This document shows positions 25,415 through 34,321 of a stretch of DNA of 64,000 bases, piece after piece. The translations under genes were made by a program, and so were the position numbers. The notes beneath the pieces were generated by a model. The model did not search any database. It was not told the origin of the DNA and worked only from the letters and a program-made list of their open reading frames with translations. This DNA comes from JAPPLB01 sp965206655 (GTDB lineage Bacteria > Acidobacteriota > Terriglobia > Bryobacterales > UBA6623): assembly GCA_965206655.1 (NCBI GenBank), contig CBDBKC010000017.1, positions 62,001 through 126,000 on the forward strand, read 5' to 3'. Every line of letters begins with the position of its first letter. Position 1 is the first letter of the stretch.

Positions 25415-27241
25415 TTACAGCCCCTGAGCTCCCGCCCGCGCCAACATTGCTTCGGCCGCGCGGAGTTTTCGAATGGCATTCGGATCTTCGGGTGTCATGG
25501 CGACAACCCGTTCGAAGTCCTGTTTCGCCTCGAGGTAGCGTTCCCGCTGGTAGTACTCTTGACCGCGAAGAAGGAAGACGCCGGGTTCGGTGCCTCCCGG
25601 CCGCGCCGCACGTTCAAAGCTTTGCCAACCCTCCGCTTCGCGTCCGACCCTGAGCTGCGCAACAGCCAAATTGGCCCAGAACTGCGCCACTCGGGGCCCC
25701 ATCTCGACCGCCTTTCGGTAATACGTGAGCGCGCGCTCACGATCACCAAGATTGGCGTAGGCCAGACCGAGATTATTCATCAGGTGCGCTTGTTGGCGAG
25801 AACCCACGTCGACGTATTTCTCTGCCTCGTGCCAAGCTTGGACGGCCTGCGTGTGCATCCCAGTGTCGTTGTATGTTTTGCCCAGCCAGCTCCAAGGACG
25901 CTCTTTGTGGGGCGACTTCGAGGTGGTGTCGTGCCACAAGGCGAGCGGGTCCGCCCAAATCGCCGCGCGCTGATAAGTCCCTACCGAGTACACCGCCGCC
26001 AGGACAATGACGCCCGCCCAAGCCTTGCGCGCATCCGGGCGGACAAAGCGAGCGATCGCCGTGCCAACCGCAATCAGAATACCGAGCATCGGCAGATAGA
26101 GCCGACGTTCCGCCGCGAAGTCGGCGATGGGGAAGAAGCTCGACGTCGGCGCCAGCAACAGAAAGAAGAAGGCGACACCGAAGCAAATCAATGGGAAGCG
26201 ACGGTGATAGTAAATGACAGCTCCTGCGATCGCGAGAAGGCCCAACAGAGCAAGCCATGAGAAGTGATCGAACAGCGTTGCGGACGGCTGAATGTCGTAG
26301 TCGGCATTGAGACCGAACGGGAACGCAATCAGCCGGAAGTATAAGAAGTACATCCTGAACTGAGTGAACAGATATTCCGCCCACGGAAGATTGAAGCCGG
26401 CGGATGGTGAGTAGAGCAACGGTTCGATGACAAGAAAATAGCCCCCGATCGCCCCAACAAAGAACAAACTGTAGACGCGCCAGTTCTTCGCCAGTGCCCG
26501 CCACTCCAGCTTCGCCAAGATCAGATAGTCAGCCAGGGGCACTAACAGCGCCAGTGCCACCTTGTCCTGTTTCGAAAGGACCGAGCATCCGAACAGGAAC
26601 GCCACCAGAAGGGCGTTCAACCACGGATACCGTTCCCTCATTCCCGAAGCGAAGGCCCATAGCGAGCCGACCGCGAACATCGTCGATAGCGCTTCGGAAC
26701 GGCTGCTGATGTAGGCGACCGATTCCGTCTGCAACGGCGACGCAAGAAACAGCAGCGGTATGCCGTACACCCAAACCCCTTGTAGGGATTCAGGGATCAG
26801 TTGATCGAGATGACCGTGCCGGCGAAGGGTTCCCAAGAGTCCCCAAATGAGCAGAGCATTGATGATGTGAAGAATGATGTTCGTTAGGTGGAAGCCAAAC
26901 GGGTCATAGCCGGTAAGGCTCCGGTTGAGAATGTAGCTGGCGATGAGCAGCGGCCGGCGCGTTGCGATCAAGTGGAAGATCTGTGCCAAGGGATCGCTGA
27001 CACCCTCGCTGCGCCGCACCGCGCTCGTCACCTCGCTCAAATCGAATTCTTCGAACACAAAGGCGCCGGGAAGAGTCGAGCTGTAGATCGCAAGTCCGCC
27101 CAGTATCAGCAGCGCCGCAAAGACGAGCGGGACCAACCACTTCGGCCGCCCGGAAACGGTTTGCTCGGCGGTCAGGGGAGGCGATGAGCGGCCTTTGCGA
27201 CGTGCTTTCTTGATTTGCCGGGATGGGCCTTGCGACTTCAT
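25415..27241 (-). CDS. TMTC-like polytopic membrane protein with C-terminal TPR repeats
   Basis: A 608-aa protein. After a basic cytoplasmic N-terminus (KKARRKGRSS) it has about ten membrane helices with luminal/periplasmic loops typical of GT-C-type proteins. The segment SPLQTESVAYISSRSEALST (about residues 177-196) is a signature shared with O-mannosyltransferase-like TMTC proteins and their bacterial TPR relatives. Residues from about 430 to 600 form three to four TPR units (NNLGLAYANLGDRERALTYY, FWANLAVAQLRVGREAEGWQ). Glycosyl transfer from a lipid-linked sugar is possible but unproven. It starts 3 bases after kdsC, so both are in one operon. The stop codon lies in a MITE-like end. Confidence 0.85.
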   Translation of the reverse strand: MKSQGPSRQIKKARRKGRSSPPLTAEQTVSGRPKWLVPLVFAALLILGGLAIYSSTLPGAFVFEEFDLSEVTSAVRRSEGVSDPLAQIFHLIATRRPLLIASYILNRSLTGYDPFGFHLTNIILHIINALLIWGLLGTLRRHGHLDQLIPESLQGVWVYGIPLLFLASPLQTESVAYISSRSEALSTMFAVGSLWAFASGMRERYPWLNALLVAFLFGCSVLSKQDKVALALLVPLADYLILAKLEWRALAKNWRVYSLFFVGAIGGYFLVIEPLLYSPSAGFNLPWAEYLFTQFRMYFLYFRLIAFPFGLNADYDIQPSATLFDHFSWLALLGLLAIAGAVIYYHRRFPLICFGVAFFFLLLAPTSSFFPIADFAAERRLYLPMLGILIAVGTAIARFVRPDARKAWAGVIVLAAVYSVGTYQRAAIWADPLALWHDTTSKSPHKERPWSWLGKTYNDTGMHTQAVQAWHEAEKYVDVGSRQQAHLMNNLGLAYANLGDRERALTYYRKAVEMGPRVAQFWANLAVAQLRVGREAEGWQSFERAARPGGTEPGVFLLRGQEYYQRERYLEAKQDFERVVAMTPEDPNAIRKLRAAEAMLARAGAQGL

Positions 27242-27244
27242 CGG

Positions 27245-27805
27245 CTAGCCGATGCCGTAGAGGGCTAGGATTTCGTCCCAGCGGTTCTGGGCCTTCAGTA
27301 GCAGTTCCATGACATCGCGAACGCATCCCGAGCCGCCGTGGGAGGGGGTAATGTAGTGCGCCGCCAAAAGCGTCTCCGCACGCGAATTCGACGGCGCGGC
27401 GGCCAACCCAACACTCCGCATGATGGGGACGTCGGTTATGTCGTCGCCAATATAGCCCACCTGTTCCGCCCCGAGCCCGGAGTCGGCGAGGATCTCTTCA
27501 AGTAGCGGCAGCTTGCGGGTATCGCCCTGATAAAGATACCGCATGTGCGCGCTGCGAGCCCGCTCCTCGACGGCAGGCGACGTACGACCACTGATAATCC
27601 CGGTTTCAATACCCACGCGGTGGGCCCACTGGAGAGCGATGCCATCCTGCGAATCGAAGCTTTTCGTCTCGAACAAGCCACCGTCCGGGGCGGGCAGGAA
27701 GAAGATGTGACCGTTGCTCAGCACGCCGTCGCAGTCCATGAGCAACAGTTTGATGGGAGCCGCGCGCTCCAGTAGCTCCGGCGCATAGATCGTGGGATGG
27801 CTCAT
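27245..27805 (-). CDS. kdsC: 3-deoxy-D-manno-octulosonate 8-phosphate phosphatase (KdsC-like HAD hydrolase)
   Basis: A 186-aa cytoplasmic HAD-superfamily phosphatase. It shows motif I MDCDGVLSNG with the nucleophile Asp24 and acid/base Asp26, then KSFDSQDGIALQWAHRVGIE (KdsC substrate region), motif II SGRTSPAV, and motif IV YIGDDITDVPIM. These match KdsC, which removes phosphate from KDO-8-P in LPS core synthesis. The length is normal for the family. It is the first gene of an operon with the TMTC-like protein, in keeping with an envelope-glycan role. A related nucleotidyl-sugar acylneuraminate phosphatase cannot be fully excluded. Confidence 0.88.
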   Translation of the reverse strand: MSHPTIYAPELLERAAPIKLLLMDCDGVLSNGHIFFLPAPDGGLFETKSFDSQDGIALQWAHRVGIETGIISGRTSPAVEERARSAHMRYLYQGDTRKLPLLEEILADSGLGAEQVGYIGDDITDVPIMRSVGLAAAPSNSRAETLLAAHYITPSHGGSGCVRDVMELLLKAQNRWDEILALYGIG

Positions 27806-27866
27806 GAGTTCTTCTGAGTTTACATCAGGGTCCGCTTAACGCCCGAGGCGCGAGGGCACGCTACCG

Positions 27867-27977
27867 GGAAGGTGTGAAAAAATCGGGACTGTCACAAGCG
27901 CGGGCCAAATCACTCGCTGATCCGCGAGAACTTAGAGGAAGCGCGGCTGACTGTCCCAGCATTTTTTCACACCTTCC
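27867..27977. repeat. MITE-like element with 17-bp perfect terminal inverted repeats
   Basis: The ends GGAAGGTGTGAAAAAAT (27867-27883) and its exact complement (27961-27977) enclose 77 bases. Inner arms GGGACTGTC and GACTGTCCC also pair, so the whole element can fold into one long hairpin. It is related to the element at 46715-46835, which shares the TGTGAAAAAA end and the GGGACTGT inner sequence. It codes for nothing. It lies between DUF4864 (28025) and kdsC (27805) and could stop or stabilise transcripts. Confidence 0.85.
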
Positions 27978-28024
27978 AGACCCCGAGCTGCTCCAAGAAA
28001 TCGGAGCCACCACGAGCCTTCATC

Positions 28025-28510
28025 TCAGGCTACGAGAGGTTTATCGTGGTCGGGGTCGACGCGGTGGACAACGTCGGTCATCCAGCAGTTCTCGTAGGGC
28101 GCTTCCTTCTGCTTCGACAGCACGAAGAGAAACAACGATCGCTTCCCGTCAGCATCGATCAGGGTGACGCGCTGCCTGGCGATATCGCCGTCGTACTCGA
28201 TCTTCGCCGACTCGTATCGCTCGAAGTTCAGCATGATTGCGTAGAGCGGATTCTTGAGCATCTGGATAAAGCGCGGGAGCGGTCCCGTCATCCTGCGGTT
28301 GGCCGGCGAGGCAAAGTTGAATGTAATCGCGATGCCCCCATCGTCGGGCAGGTCACGGTTGCTCTTGAGCGCCTCAAGCTGGATGGCAGTGACTTGCTCC
28401 GGCGTCAAGCTCGGGTCGGGTTCAGTAGCCGTGGGCGCGGCTGATGTCACCGCGAGCAACACATGGCCGGCGAGGAACAAGACAACACGACGATCAATCA
28501 TCCGCGGCAT
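28025..28510 (-). CDS. Exported DUF4864 domain protein
   Basis: A 161-aa protein with a signal peptide (MIDRRVVLFLAGHVLLAVTS within the first 25 residues). The mature part follows the DUF4864 pattern: PSLTPEQVTAIQLEALKSN, a helix with ALKSNRD, FASPANRRMTGPLPRFIQML, then beta strands ending YENCWMTDVVH. The family is a small NTF2-like or cystatin-like fold of unknown function. ATG 28510 is chosen because GGGGAG lies six bases upstream; a longer frame to 28564 has no such site. It is the last gene of the secA operon region, 50 bases after the cupin gene. Confidence 0.75.
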   Translation of the reverse strand: MPRMIDRRVVLFLAGHVLLAVTSAAPTATEPDPSLTPEQVTAIQLEALKSNRDLPDDGGIAITFNFASPANRRMTGPLPRFIQMLKNPLYAIMLNFERYESAKIEYDGDIARQRVTLIDADGKRSLFLFVLSKQKEAPYENCWMTDVVHRVDPDHDKPLVA

Positions 28511-28560
28511 GGGCGTCTCCCCAACTTGCCCCCGATTATAAACCGCCGGGCCGCGTGATC

Positions 28561-29043
28561 TCACGGCTTTGCTTGCCGGCGGGCCGCCTTGAGCTTCTCC
28601 AGGCCTTCTCCCGTAGGCACGTTGATGAACAGCACGCCCAACATATCCTCACTGCTGTTCCTTACCTCGTGTTCGACATCGGGGGGAATATAGAGAACGT
28701 CTCCCGCCGCCACCTGGTGTTCTTCGTTGCCGATCGTCGCCTCACCCGCCCCGGCGGTAATGACAACGAGTTCCTCCGCGTTGGGGTGGATATGCAGCTC
28801 CTGCACGTGGCGTCCGCCGGGCGGAATGATCATGTGGTGAACGAACTGAATGGTTTGAAGACAAGTCCGTTCCGGCGACGCTTCGGTTTCAAAGAGGCGC
28901 CGCACCGGTGCGGGGAGATCAGACCGCGGCCGCCATTCCCCGGCCTCATTCCGGACAGAGTAATCGATGACTCGGTGAGGGTTGTTGTAGAGCAAGCTCT
29001 GTACGACGTTATAGACCTGGGACTTCCAATTGGCTTTGGGCAC
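28561..29043 (-). CDS. Cupin domain-containing protein
   Basis: A 160-aa protein with one small beta-barrel cupin domain. Cupin motif 1 appears as HHMIIPPGGRHVQELHIHPN plus AEELVVITAGAGE (metal ligands His, His, Glu), and motif 2 as AAGDVLYIPPDVEHEVRNSS (His). The N-terminal 60 residues (MPKANWKSQVYNVVQSLLYN) are not typical of minimal cupins and may form a dimer helix. The activity is unknown; such proteins bind a metal and a small ligand or act as isomerases or dioxygenases. It lies in line with the secA and DUF6599 genes. Confidence 0.85.
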   Translation of the reverse strand: MPKANWKSQVYNVVQSLLYNNPHRVIDYSVRNEAGEWRPRSDLPAPVRRLFETEASPERTCLQTIQFVHHMIIPPGGRHVQELHIHPNAEELVVITAGAGEATIGNEEHQVAAGDVLYIPPDVEHEVRNSSEDMLGVLFINVPTGEGLEKLKAARRQAKP

Positions 29044-29088
29044 GGTGATGCGAAACTCCTTGAAAAAAACACCCCTCCGTCGGCCGGC

Positions 29089-30114
29089 CTAGTTTCGATC
29101 GTCGATGTCGAGGCGGACCATGGCGTCGTCAGGGCTGGCGATGATGGAATTCGGGGCCACGCGGCTGGCAAGCATGTGTGAACCGGCGACAATGCCGCCG
29201 CCGAAGATCATGAGCACGGCGAGAATGCCACAAAAGATGAAGATGTCGAGCAAGAGTGTGCCCAAGTTGTCGTGGCGGCGCGGGATACGGGGCACCACGG
29301 TCACCTCGGCCGTGTAGCGCACACGGGCCAGCAGACGCTCGGCTTCATCGGCGGACGGCGGCGATAGAACGGCCGCGACCATGGGACCACTACGCTTCGC
29401 GGTTACGTTTGGTAGCTGTTCGAAATCGTCGGCCTGGGCGCGTGCGATCTGGGGAGACGGATAGTAGAACAGGATCATCCTGAGCTCACCCGCATCCGAC
29501 GTATAACGGACAAACTGGCCCTCCGTACCGTACCGAAACGCGGCAACCGACGGCGGCACCTCCGATGCCAGCTTCTCCAGCGATACAGGTCCAAGGATAA
29601 AGCGGCCTGAAAACGGAATCAGCGACGGCTGGGGCACGAACTGCACGACCGGCGGTTCGGCCTGCAAAATCACACGCGGCAGAAAGCTGAGCATCGCCTC
29701 CACATGCTCATCGAACGCTTCGTCGCCCGACATACGCACGACGAAGTTCCCAAAATGGATGACCGTGACATCGCCCAATACCAACGCTCGCTCACCGTAC
29801 GGAACAAACTCTCCGCCCTCGGGCCTCAACCATTGATACGCGGCGAGGGCCCCAGTTGCGTCCTGAAAGCGAAAGGCGGCTACCTTGAGATCTCTACCGT
29901 CGGTCGTCTCGTAGGCGCCCTGTTGGCCTTCCTCGAAACCGAACTCCGCGAATAGATCTTTTTCGCCGGGCTCGAAGGCCTCTACGCTCCGCCGAGTAAA
30001 CTCGCCGAGCGCCTCGGGGACAAGCTCGACGCCCAAAGCGGACAACGGAAACAGGAGTACGGACACTAAGACGGATGTGAGTAGACGATACGAGGGATGA
30101 GAAACGGCGGACAC
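29089..30114 (-). CDS. DUF6599 family protein with C-terminal membrane anchor
   Basis: A 341-aa protein starting at GTG 30114, 13 bases after the secA stop. It has an N-terminal signal (LLTSVLVSVLLFPLSALGVE), two repeated alpha/beta modules (about 30-160 with DVTVIHFGNFVVRMSGDEAF, and about 170-290 with RMILFYYPSPQIARAQADDF) and a transmembrane helix near residues 295-320 (LLLDIFIFCGILAVLMIFGG). This layout matches the DUF6599 family, largely confined to Acidobacteriota; its role is unknown. The frame extends to 30390 but that part overlaps secA in another frame and is rejected. Placement next to secA is suggestive but not proof of a role in export. Confidence 0.8.
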   Translation of the reverse strand: MSAVSHPSYRLLTSVLVSVLLFPLSALGVELVPEALGEFTRRSVEAFEPGEKDLFAEFGFEEGQQGAYETTDGRDLKVAAFRFQDATGALAAYQWLRPEGGEFVPYGERALVLGDVTVIHFGNFVVRMSGDEAFDEHVEAMLSFLPRVILQAEPPVVQFVPQPSLIPFSGRFILGPVSLEKLASEVPPSVAAFRYGTEGQFVRYTSDAGELRMILFYYPSPQIARAQADDFEQLPNVTAKRSGPMVAAVLSPPSADEAERLLARVRYTAEVTVVPRIPRRHDNLGTLLLDIFIFCGILAVLMIFGGGIVAGSHMLASRVAPNSIIASPDDAMVRLDIDDRN

Positions 30115-30127
30115 GGTTTGCAATTCT

Positions 30128-32929
30128 CTAGGCGGCACGGCCACAGCACTTCTTGTGCTTTTTACCGCTGCCGCACGGACATGGGTCGTTGCGCCCGACC
30201 CTGTGGCCGCGCACGACTTGTTTGACTTCAGCGCGCTGGTCTCCGGCCCCGGCGAGACGTACATGAGCCAGTTCCTTCTCTTTCTTGCGGCGAACATCGC
30301 GGGTGAAGTCCTCGATCGTAGCGCCGTTGCGGGCGCTTTCAGGCGATGTGGATGACGCCCCATCGACATCGGAGTCTCCAAGAGGCACACCGGCTGTCCT
30401 CCGCAACTCGGGCGGGGCCGCGGCGGGCCGTAGGTAAAACAGGAAGCGGATCGTTTCTTCCTGAAACCGCGCCATCATGTCTTCGAACAGTTGAAACGAT
30501 TCTTTCTTGTATTCAACAAGCGGATCACGCTGGCCGTAGCTGCGAAGGCTGATCCCCTCCTTGAGGTGATCCATCGACAGCAGGTGGTCTTTCCACTGCC
30601 CGTCAAGCAGTTGGAGCATAATCATGCGCTCAGAGAAGCGAAGCCGCTCGGCGCCCATCTGCTCTTCCTTTTCCTCATATTTCTTGCTGAGTTCGTCGGT
30701 GATGAGATCGGCGATCTCCTGCCGGTCAAGCCCATCGAAGTCGAGGTGATCGACCTTAGCGCCGAACTGCTTCTCGATGTCGGTATGAAGACCCGTCAAC
30801 TCCCAGGTGTCGGGATGGGTCTTCTCGGGACAGCGACTCTCAACGTAACCGCCGGCGATGTCGCCGATCAGGTTCATGATGTCCTCGAGCTGGTCTTTAC
30901 CTCCAAGCAGTTTGCGGCGCGTGCCGTAAACGGATTCGCGCTGCTTGTTCATCACGTCGTCGTACTCGATCAGATGTTTACGGGCCGCAAAGTTCTGCGC
31001 TTCAACAGCCTTTTGCGCCGCTTCAATACGTTTGGTAATCAACCCGGACTCGATGGGCACATCCTCTTCCATGCCCAGCCTGAGCATGAGGTTTTGGATC
31101 TTTTCGCCGCCGAAAATGCGCAGCAAGTCGTCCTGCAACGAAAGGAAGAACCGCGATGCGCCGGGGTCGCCCTGGCGGCCCGCGCGTCCGCGAAGCTGGT
31201 TATCAATGCGGCGGGATTCGTGGCGTTCCGTAGCGACGATGACGAGCCCGCCGGCCTCGACGACCTCGTCATGCTCTTTGTCGGTCTGCTCCTTGTACTT
31301 CACGACTTCCGCTTTCCACTCTTTGTCGGTGAGCAAATCACGGTTGCGGCCCTGCTTGCGGAGCGCCTCGTTCGCCAGGTGTTCCGGATTGCCGCCCAGT
31401 AGAATGTCCGTGCCGCGACCCGCCATGTTCGTCGAAACCGTAACGGCGCCTTTACGGCCCGCCTGCGCCACGATCAGCGCCTCGCGTTCGTGCTGCTTGG
31501 CGTTCAGCACCTCATGCTTGACGCCCATCTTCTTCAGGATGAGCGACAGCTTCTCTGACTTCTCGATCGAGATCGTGCCCACAAGCACCGGCTGACCACC
31601 CTCGTGAAGCTCCTGAATCTCTTTCGCGGCGTTGCGGAACTTCTCTTCCTCGGTGCGATAAACGATGTCGGGATTTTCGATGCGGATCAACGATTGGTTC
31701 GTCGGGATCACCACCACGTCGAGCTTATAGATTTTGCCGAACTCCGCCGCTTCGGTATCGGCCGTGCCGGTCATGCCGGATAGTTTGTCGTACATCCGGA
31801 AGTAGTTCTGGAAAGTGACCGTGGCGAGTGTCTGGTTCTCCCGCTCGATCTTGACGCGCTCCTTGGCCTCAACTGCCTGGTGCAAGCCGTCGCTCCAGCG
31901 CCGGCCCGGCATGAGACGTCCGGTGAACTCGTCAACGATGATGACTTGGCCTTCTTTGACGACGTAGTCTTTATCACGCTGGAAGATCGTATGCGCTTTC
32001 AGCGCCTGTTCGACGCAATGCTTGAGCTCATAGTTGGCGAGGTCGTTGATGTTATCGATACCGAGCGCCTGCTCGACTTTGACTTCCCCCTCTTCGGTCA
32101 AAAACGCCGTACGGTGCTTCTCTTCGATGATGTAGTCACCGGTGTAGGTTTTGTCACGCGGCTCATCACCTTCGATGACCTCGCCGCGCTCCAGCTTGGG
32201 GATAGAACGGTTGACCTTGTAGTATTTGTCCGTCGACTCTTCGCTGGGGCCGGAGATGATGAGCGGTGTGCGGGCTTCGTCGATCAGGATTGAGTCAACT
32301 TCGTCGACGATCCCGAAGTTGTGCTCCCGCTGCACGCAATCAGCGAGGTCGAACTTCATGTTGTCGCGTAGATAATCGAACCCGAATTCGTTGTTCGTGC
32401 CGTAGGTAATGTCGGAGTGGTAGCTTTCGCGCCGCTCCCGCTCGTTCAGATCGTGGACGATGACGCCTACGCTGAGGCCGAGGAAGCCGTAAAGTTGGCC
32501 CATCCACTCCGAGTCGCGACGCGCCAGATAGTCGTTGACAGTGATTACGTGAACTCCCTTCCCCGATAGCGCGTTCAGGTAGGCCGCAAGAGTCGCGACA
32601 AGCGTCTTCCCTTCCCCCGTTTTCATCTCAGCAATCTGGCCGTCGTGCAGTACCTTACCGCCGATCAACTGCACATCGAAGTGACGCATCCGCAATACTC
32701 GCCGACCGGCTTCGCGGCAAACGGCAAAAGCTTCGATGAGCAGATCGTCGAGGCTCTCGCCGTTTTCGATCCGCTGCTTAAACTCGGCCGTCTTGGCCTT
32801 CAGGTGGTCGTCGCTGAGCCTCTGAATCTCAGGCTCCAAGTCGTTGATGGCAGCCACGACGGGCTGCATCCGCTTGATTTCGCGGTCGTGTCTGGTGCCG
32901 AAGACTGTGGCGAGCAGATTGTCGAGCAT
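30128..32929 (-). CDS. secA: Preprotein translocase ATPase SecA
   Basis: A 933-aa peripheral membrane ATPase that drives preproteins through SecYEG. Visible are Walker A (MKTGEGKTLVATLAAYLNAL near residue 103), the DEAD-type VDEVDSILIDEARTPLIISG, the preprotein cross-linking domain after YKVNRSIPK, motif V/VI in STNMAGRGTDILLGGNPEHL and GRAGRQGDPGASRFFLSLQD, and the C-terminal zinc finger NDPCPCGSGKKHKKCC. All core motifs are intact and the length is normal. It is divergent from the PLP enzyme gene at 33077 and leads the operon with DUF6599, cupin and DUF4864. Confidence 0.98.
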   Translation of the reverse strand: MLDNLLATVFGTRHDREIKRMQPVVAAINDLEPEIQRLSDDHLKAKTAEFKQRIENGESLDDLLIEAFAVCREAGRRVLRMRHFDVQLIGGKVLHDGQIAEMKTGEGKTLVATLAAYLNALSGKGVHVITVNDYLARRDSEWMGQLYGFLGLSVGVIVHDLNERERRESYHSDITYGTNNEFGFDYLRDNMKFDLADCVQREHNFGIVDEVDSILIDEARTPLIISGPSEESTDKYYKVNRSIPKLERGEVIEGDEPRDKTYTGDYIIEEKHRTAFLTEEGEVKVEQALGIDNINDLANYELKHCVEQALKAHTIFQRDKDYVVKEGQVIIVDEFTGRLMPGRRWSDGLHQAVEAKERVKIERENQTLATVTFQNYFRMYDKLSGMTGTADTEAAEFGKIYKLDVVVIPTNQSLIRIENPDIVYRTEEEKFRNAAKEIQELHEGGQPVLVGTISIEKSEKLSLILKKMGVKHEVLNAKQHEREALIVAQAGRKGAVTVSTNMAGRGTDILLGGNPEHLANEALRKQGRNRDLLTDKEWKAEVVKYKEQTDKEHDEVVEAGGLVIVATERHESRRIDNQLRGRAGRQGDPGASRFFLSLQDDLLRIFGGEKIQNLMLRLGMEEDVPIESGLITKRIEAAQKAVEAQNFAARKHLIEYDDVMNKQRESVYGTRRKLLGGKDQLEDIMNLIGDIAGGYVESRCPEKTHPDTWELTGLHTDIEKQFGAKVDHLDFDGLDRQEIADLITDELSKKYEEKEEQMGAERLRFSERMIMLQLLDGQWKDHLLSMDHLKEGISLRSYGQRDPLVEYKKESFQLFEDMMARFQEETIRFLFYLRPAAAPPELRRTAGVPLGDSDVDGASSTSPESARNGATIEDFTRDVRRKKEKELAHVRLAGAGDQRAEVKQVVRGHRVGRNDPCPCGSGKKHKKCCGRAA

Positions 32930-32961
32930 GGGAGAGAAAAGGCGGGAATACGGGCCCCTTT

Positions 32962-32967
32962 ATTGTA
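32962..32967 (-). promoter_or_regulatory. Possible -10 element for secA
   Basis: TACAAT on the minus strand, about 33 bases upstream of the secA ATG. No good -35 is seen at normal spacing, so this is tentative. Confidence 0.3.
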
Positions 32968-33030
32968 GCGTGCGATCTTGTCCGATCGTCGAAGGCACTC
33001 CGCGGTGCAACGTCAACAGATGCAACCGTT

Positions 33031-33036
33031 TATAAT
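33031..33036 (+). promoter_or_regulatory. Possible -10 element for the PLP enzyme gene
   Basis: A perfect TATAAT lies 41 bases before the ATG at 33077. The expected -35 position holds only a weak match (CAACGT). The site is in the divergent region with secA. Confidence 0.4.
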
Positions 33037-33076
33037 CACGTCAAGACCTCCGGCCGTACGTCCCTGGACACCACGA

Positions 33077-34258
33077 ATGAAGATTGAGACTATCGCCGTC
33101 CATGCGGGCGATCGAAAGAAGCTAGGCAACTACATCCCTTCGACAACACCGATTTTCGGGACTTCCAGCTTCTCCTACGAGCATATGGAAGACCTTGATC
33201 AGGTCTTTAACGGGGAGATGGAAGGCCAGGGTTACAGCCGTTACGGCAACCCCACTACCGATGCTCTCGAAGAGCTGCTCGCGCAGCTCGAAGGCGGCGA
33301 CTTGGCGGTTGCGACCACGTCGGGTATGTCCGCGTTACACCTTGCCCTGACAGCAGCGATGACCGATCGGCGGCGGTCCGTGCTTTGCGCCAACGTGATG
33401 TACGGCCAGAGCATCACGCTACTGACCAACGTCCTCGGACCGACCGGCGTTGACGTCAGTTTCGCCGAACCCTGCGATCTTGCGGCCTTTGAGAAAGCGC
33501 TCGCGGAACAGAAGCCGTCCTGTGTCCTCATCGAACCTATTTCCAATCCCCTGCTCCGCGTCGCCGCCGTCGACACAGTCGCGGATCTTGCGCACAAATA
33601 CGGTGCGCTGGTCATCGTCGACAACACTTTTGCTACTCCGGTGCTGCTGCGTCCTCTCGACCTCGGCGTCGACTTCGTCGTCCACAGCGTGACGAAATAT
33701 CTGGCGGGGCACGGCGACATCATGGGCGGCGCCCTGATCGCGCGTGAAGAGTTCCGGCAGCTTGTAACCGTCCTGACGCGCACCCTCGGACCCAACATCG
33801 GCCCCTTCGAGGCCTACCTGGCGATGCGAGGGATCAAGACCCTACCGCTGCGCGTTGAGCGGCAAAGCCGAAACGCAGTCCGTATCTTCGATTGGCTCAA
33901 GGATCACCCGCGCGTGGAACGAATCTACTTTCCCGGTGATCCCGACCACCCGGACATCGAGACAACACGCCGCCTTCTCCCGCCGGACCTTTACGGCGGG
34001 CTCGTGAGTTTCGAGATCAAAGACGCCGGGCGCGAAGAAGTCTTCAAGTTCATGGACGCCCTCAACATGATCGTCGCCGCGACGACTCTCGGCGACGTCC
34101 ATTCCCTGATGCTCTATCCGGCTATCAGCACGCACCGGGATCTGGCGCCGAAGCACCGCGCACGGCTCGGGATTCGAGACAATCTCGTGCGCCTTTCGGT
34201 CGGCATTGAGGCCGTCGAAGACATTGAGGCGGACCTCGATCAGGCGCTACTGCATTAG
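33077..34258 (+). CDS. PLP-dependent Cys/Met metabolism enzyme (cystathionine gamma-synthase/lyase family)
   Basis: A 393-aa cytoplasmic fold-type I enzyme. Signs are the N-terminal IETIAVHAGD, the YSRYGNPTTDALEELLAQLE segment, VIVDNTFATPVLLRPLDLGV, and the PLP lysine Lys207 in HSVTKYLAGHGDIMGG, followed by RTLGPNIGPFEAYLAMRGIK. Members include cystathionine gamma-synthase, cystathionine lyases, methionine gamma-lyase and O-acetylhomoserine sulfhydrylase; the exact reaction cannot be fixed from sequence alone. A frame open to 32978 adds about 33 residues lacking family similarity, so ATG 33077 is chosen. Confidence 0.92.
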   Translation: MKIETIAVHAGDRKKLGNYIPSTTPIFGTSSFSYEHMEDLDQVFNGEMEGQGYSRYGNPTTDALEELLAQLEGGDLAVATTSGMSALHLALTAAMTDRRRSVLCANVMYGQSITLLTNVLGPTGVDVSFAEPCDLAAFEKALAEQKPSCVLIEPISNPLLRVAAVDTVADLAHKYGALVIVDNTFATPVLLRPLDLGVDFVVHSVTKYLAGHGDIMGGALIAREEFRQLVTVLTRTLGPNIGPFEAYLAMRGIKTLPLRVERQSRNAVRIFDWLKDHPRVERIYFPGDPDHPDIETTRRLLPPDLYGGLVSFEIKDAGREEVFKFMDALNMIVAATTLGDVHSLMLYPAISTHRDLAPKHRARLGIRDNLVRLSVGIEAVEDIEADLDQALLH

Positions 34259-34321
34259 GCTAAGGCTTGGTTTCCACGAACGGCCTTGTCAGCCCCCTGA
34301 CCTGCCCCATCACGAGATCCC

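Noticed and set aside
30491..31402. 303-aa frame opposite secA
   Set aside because: It is a shadow of secA, fully contained in a gene with all SecA motifs.
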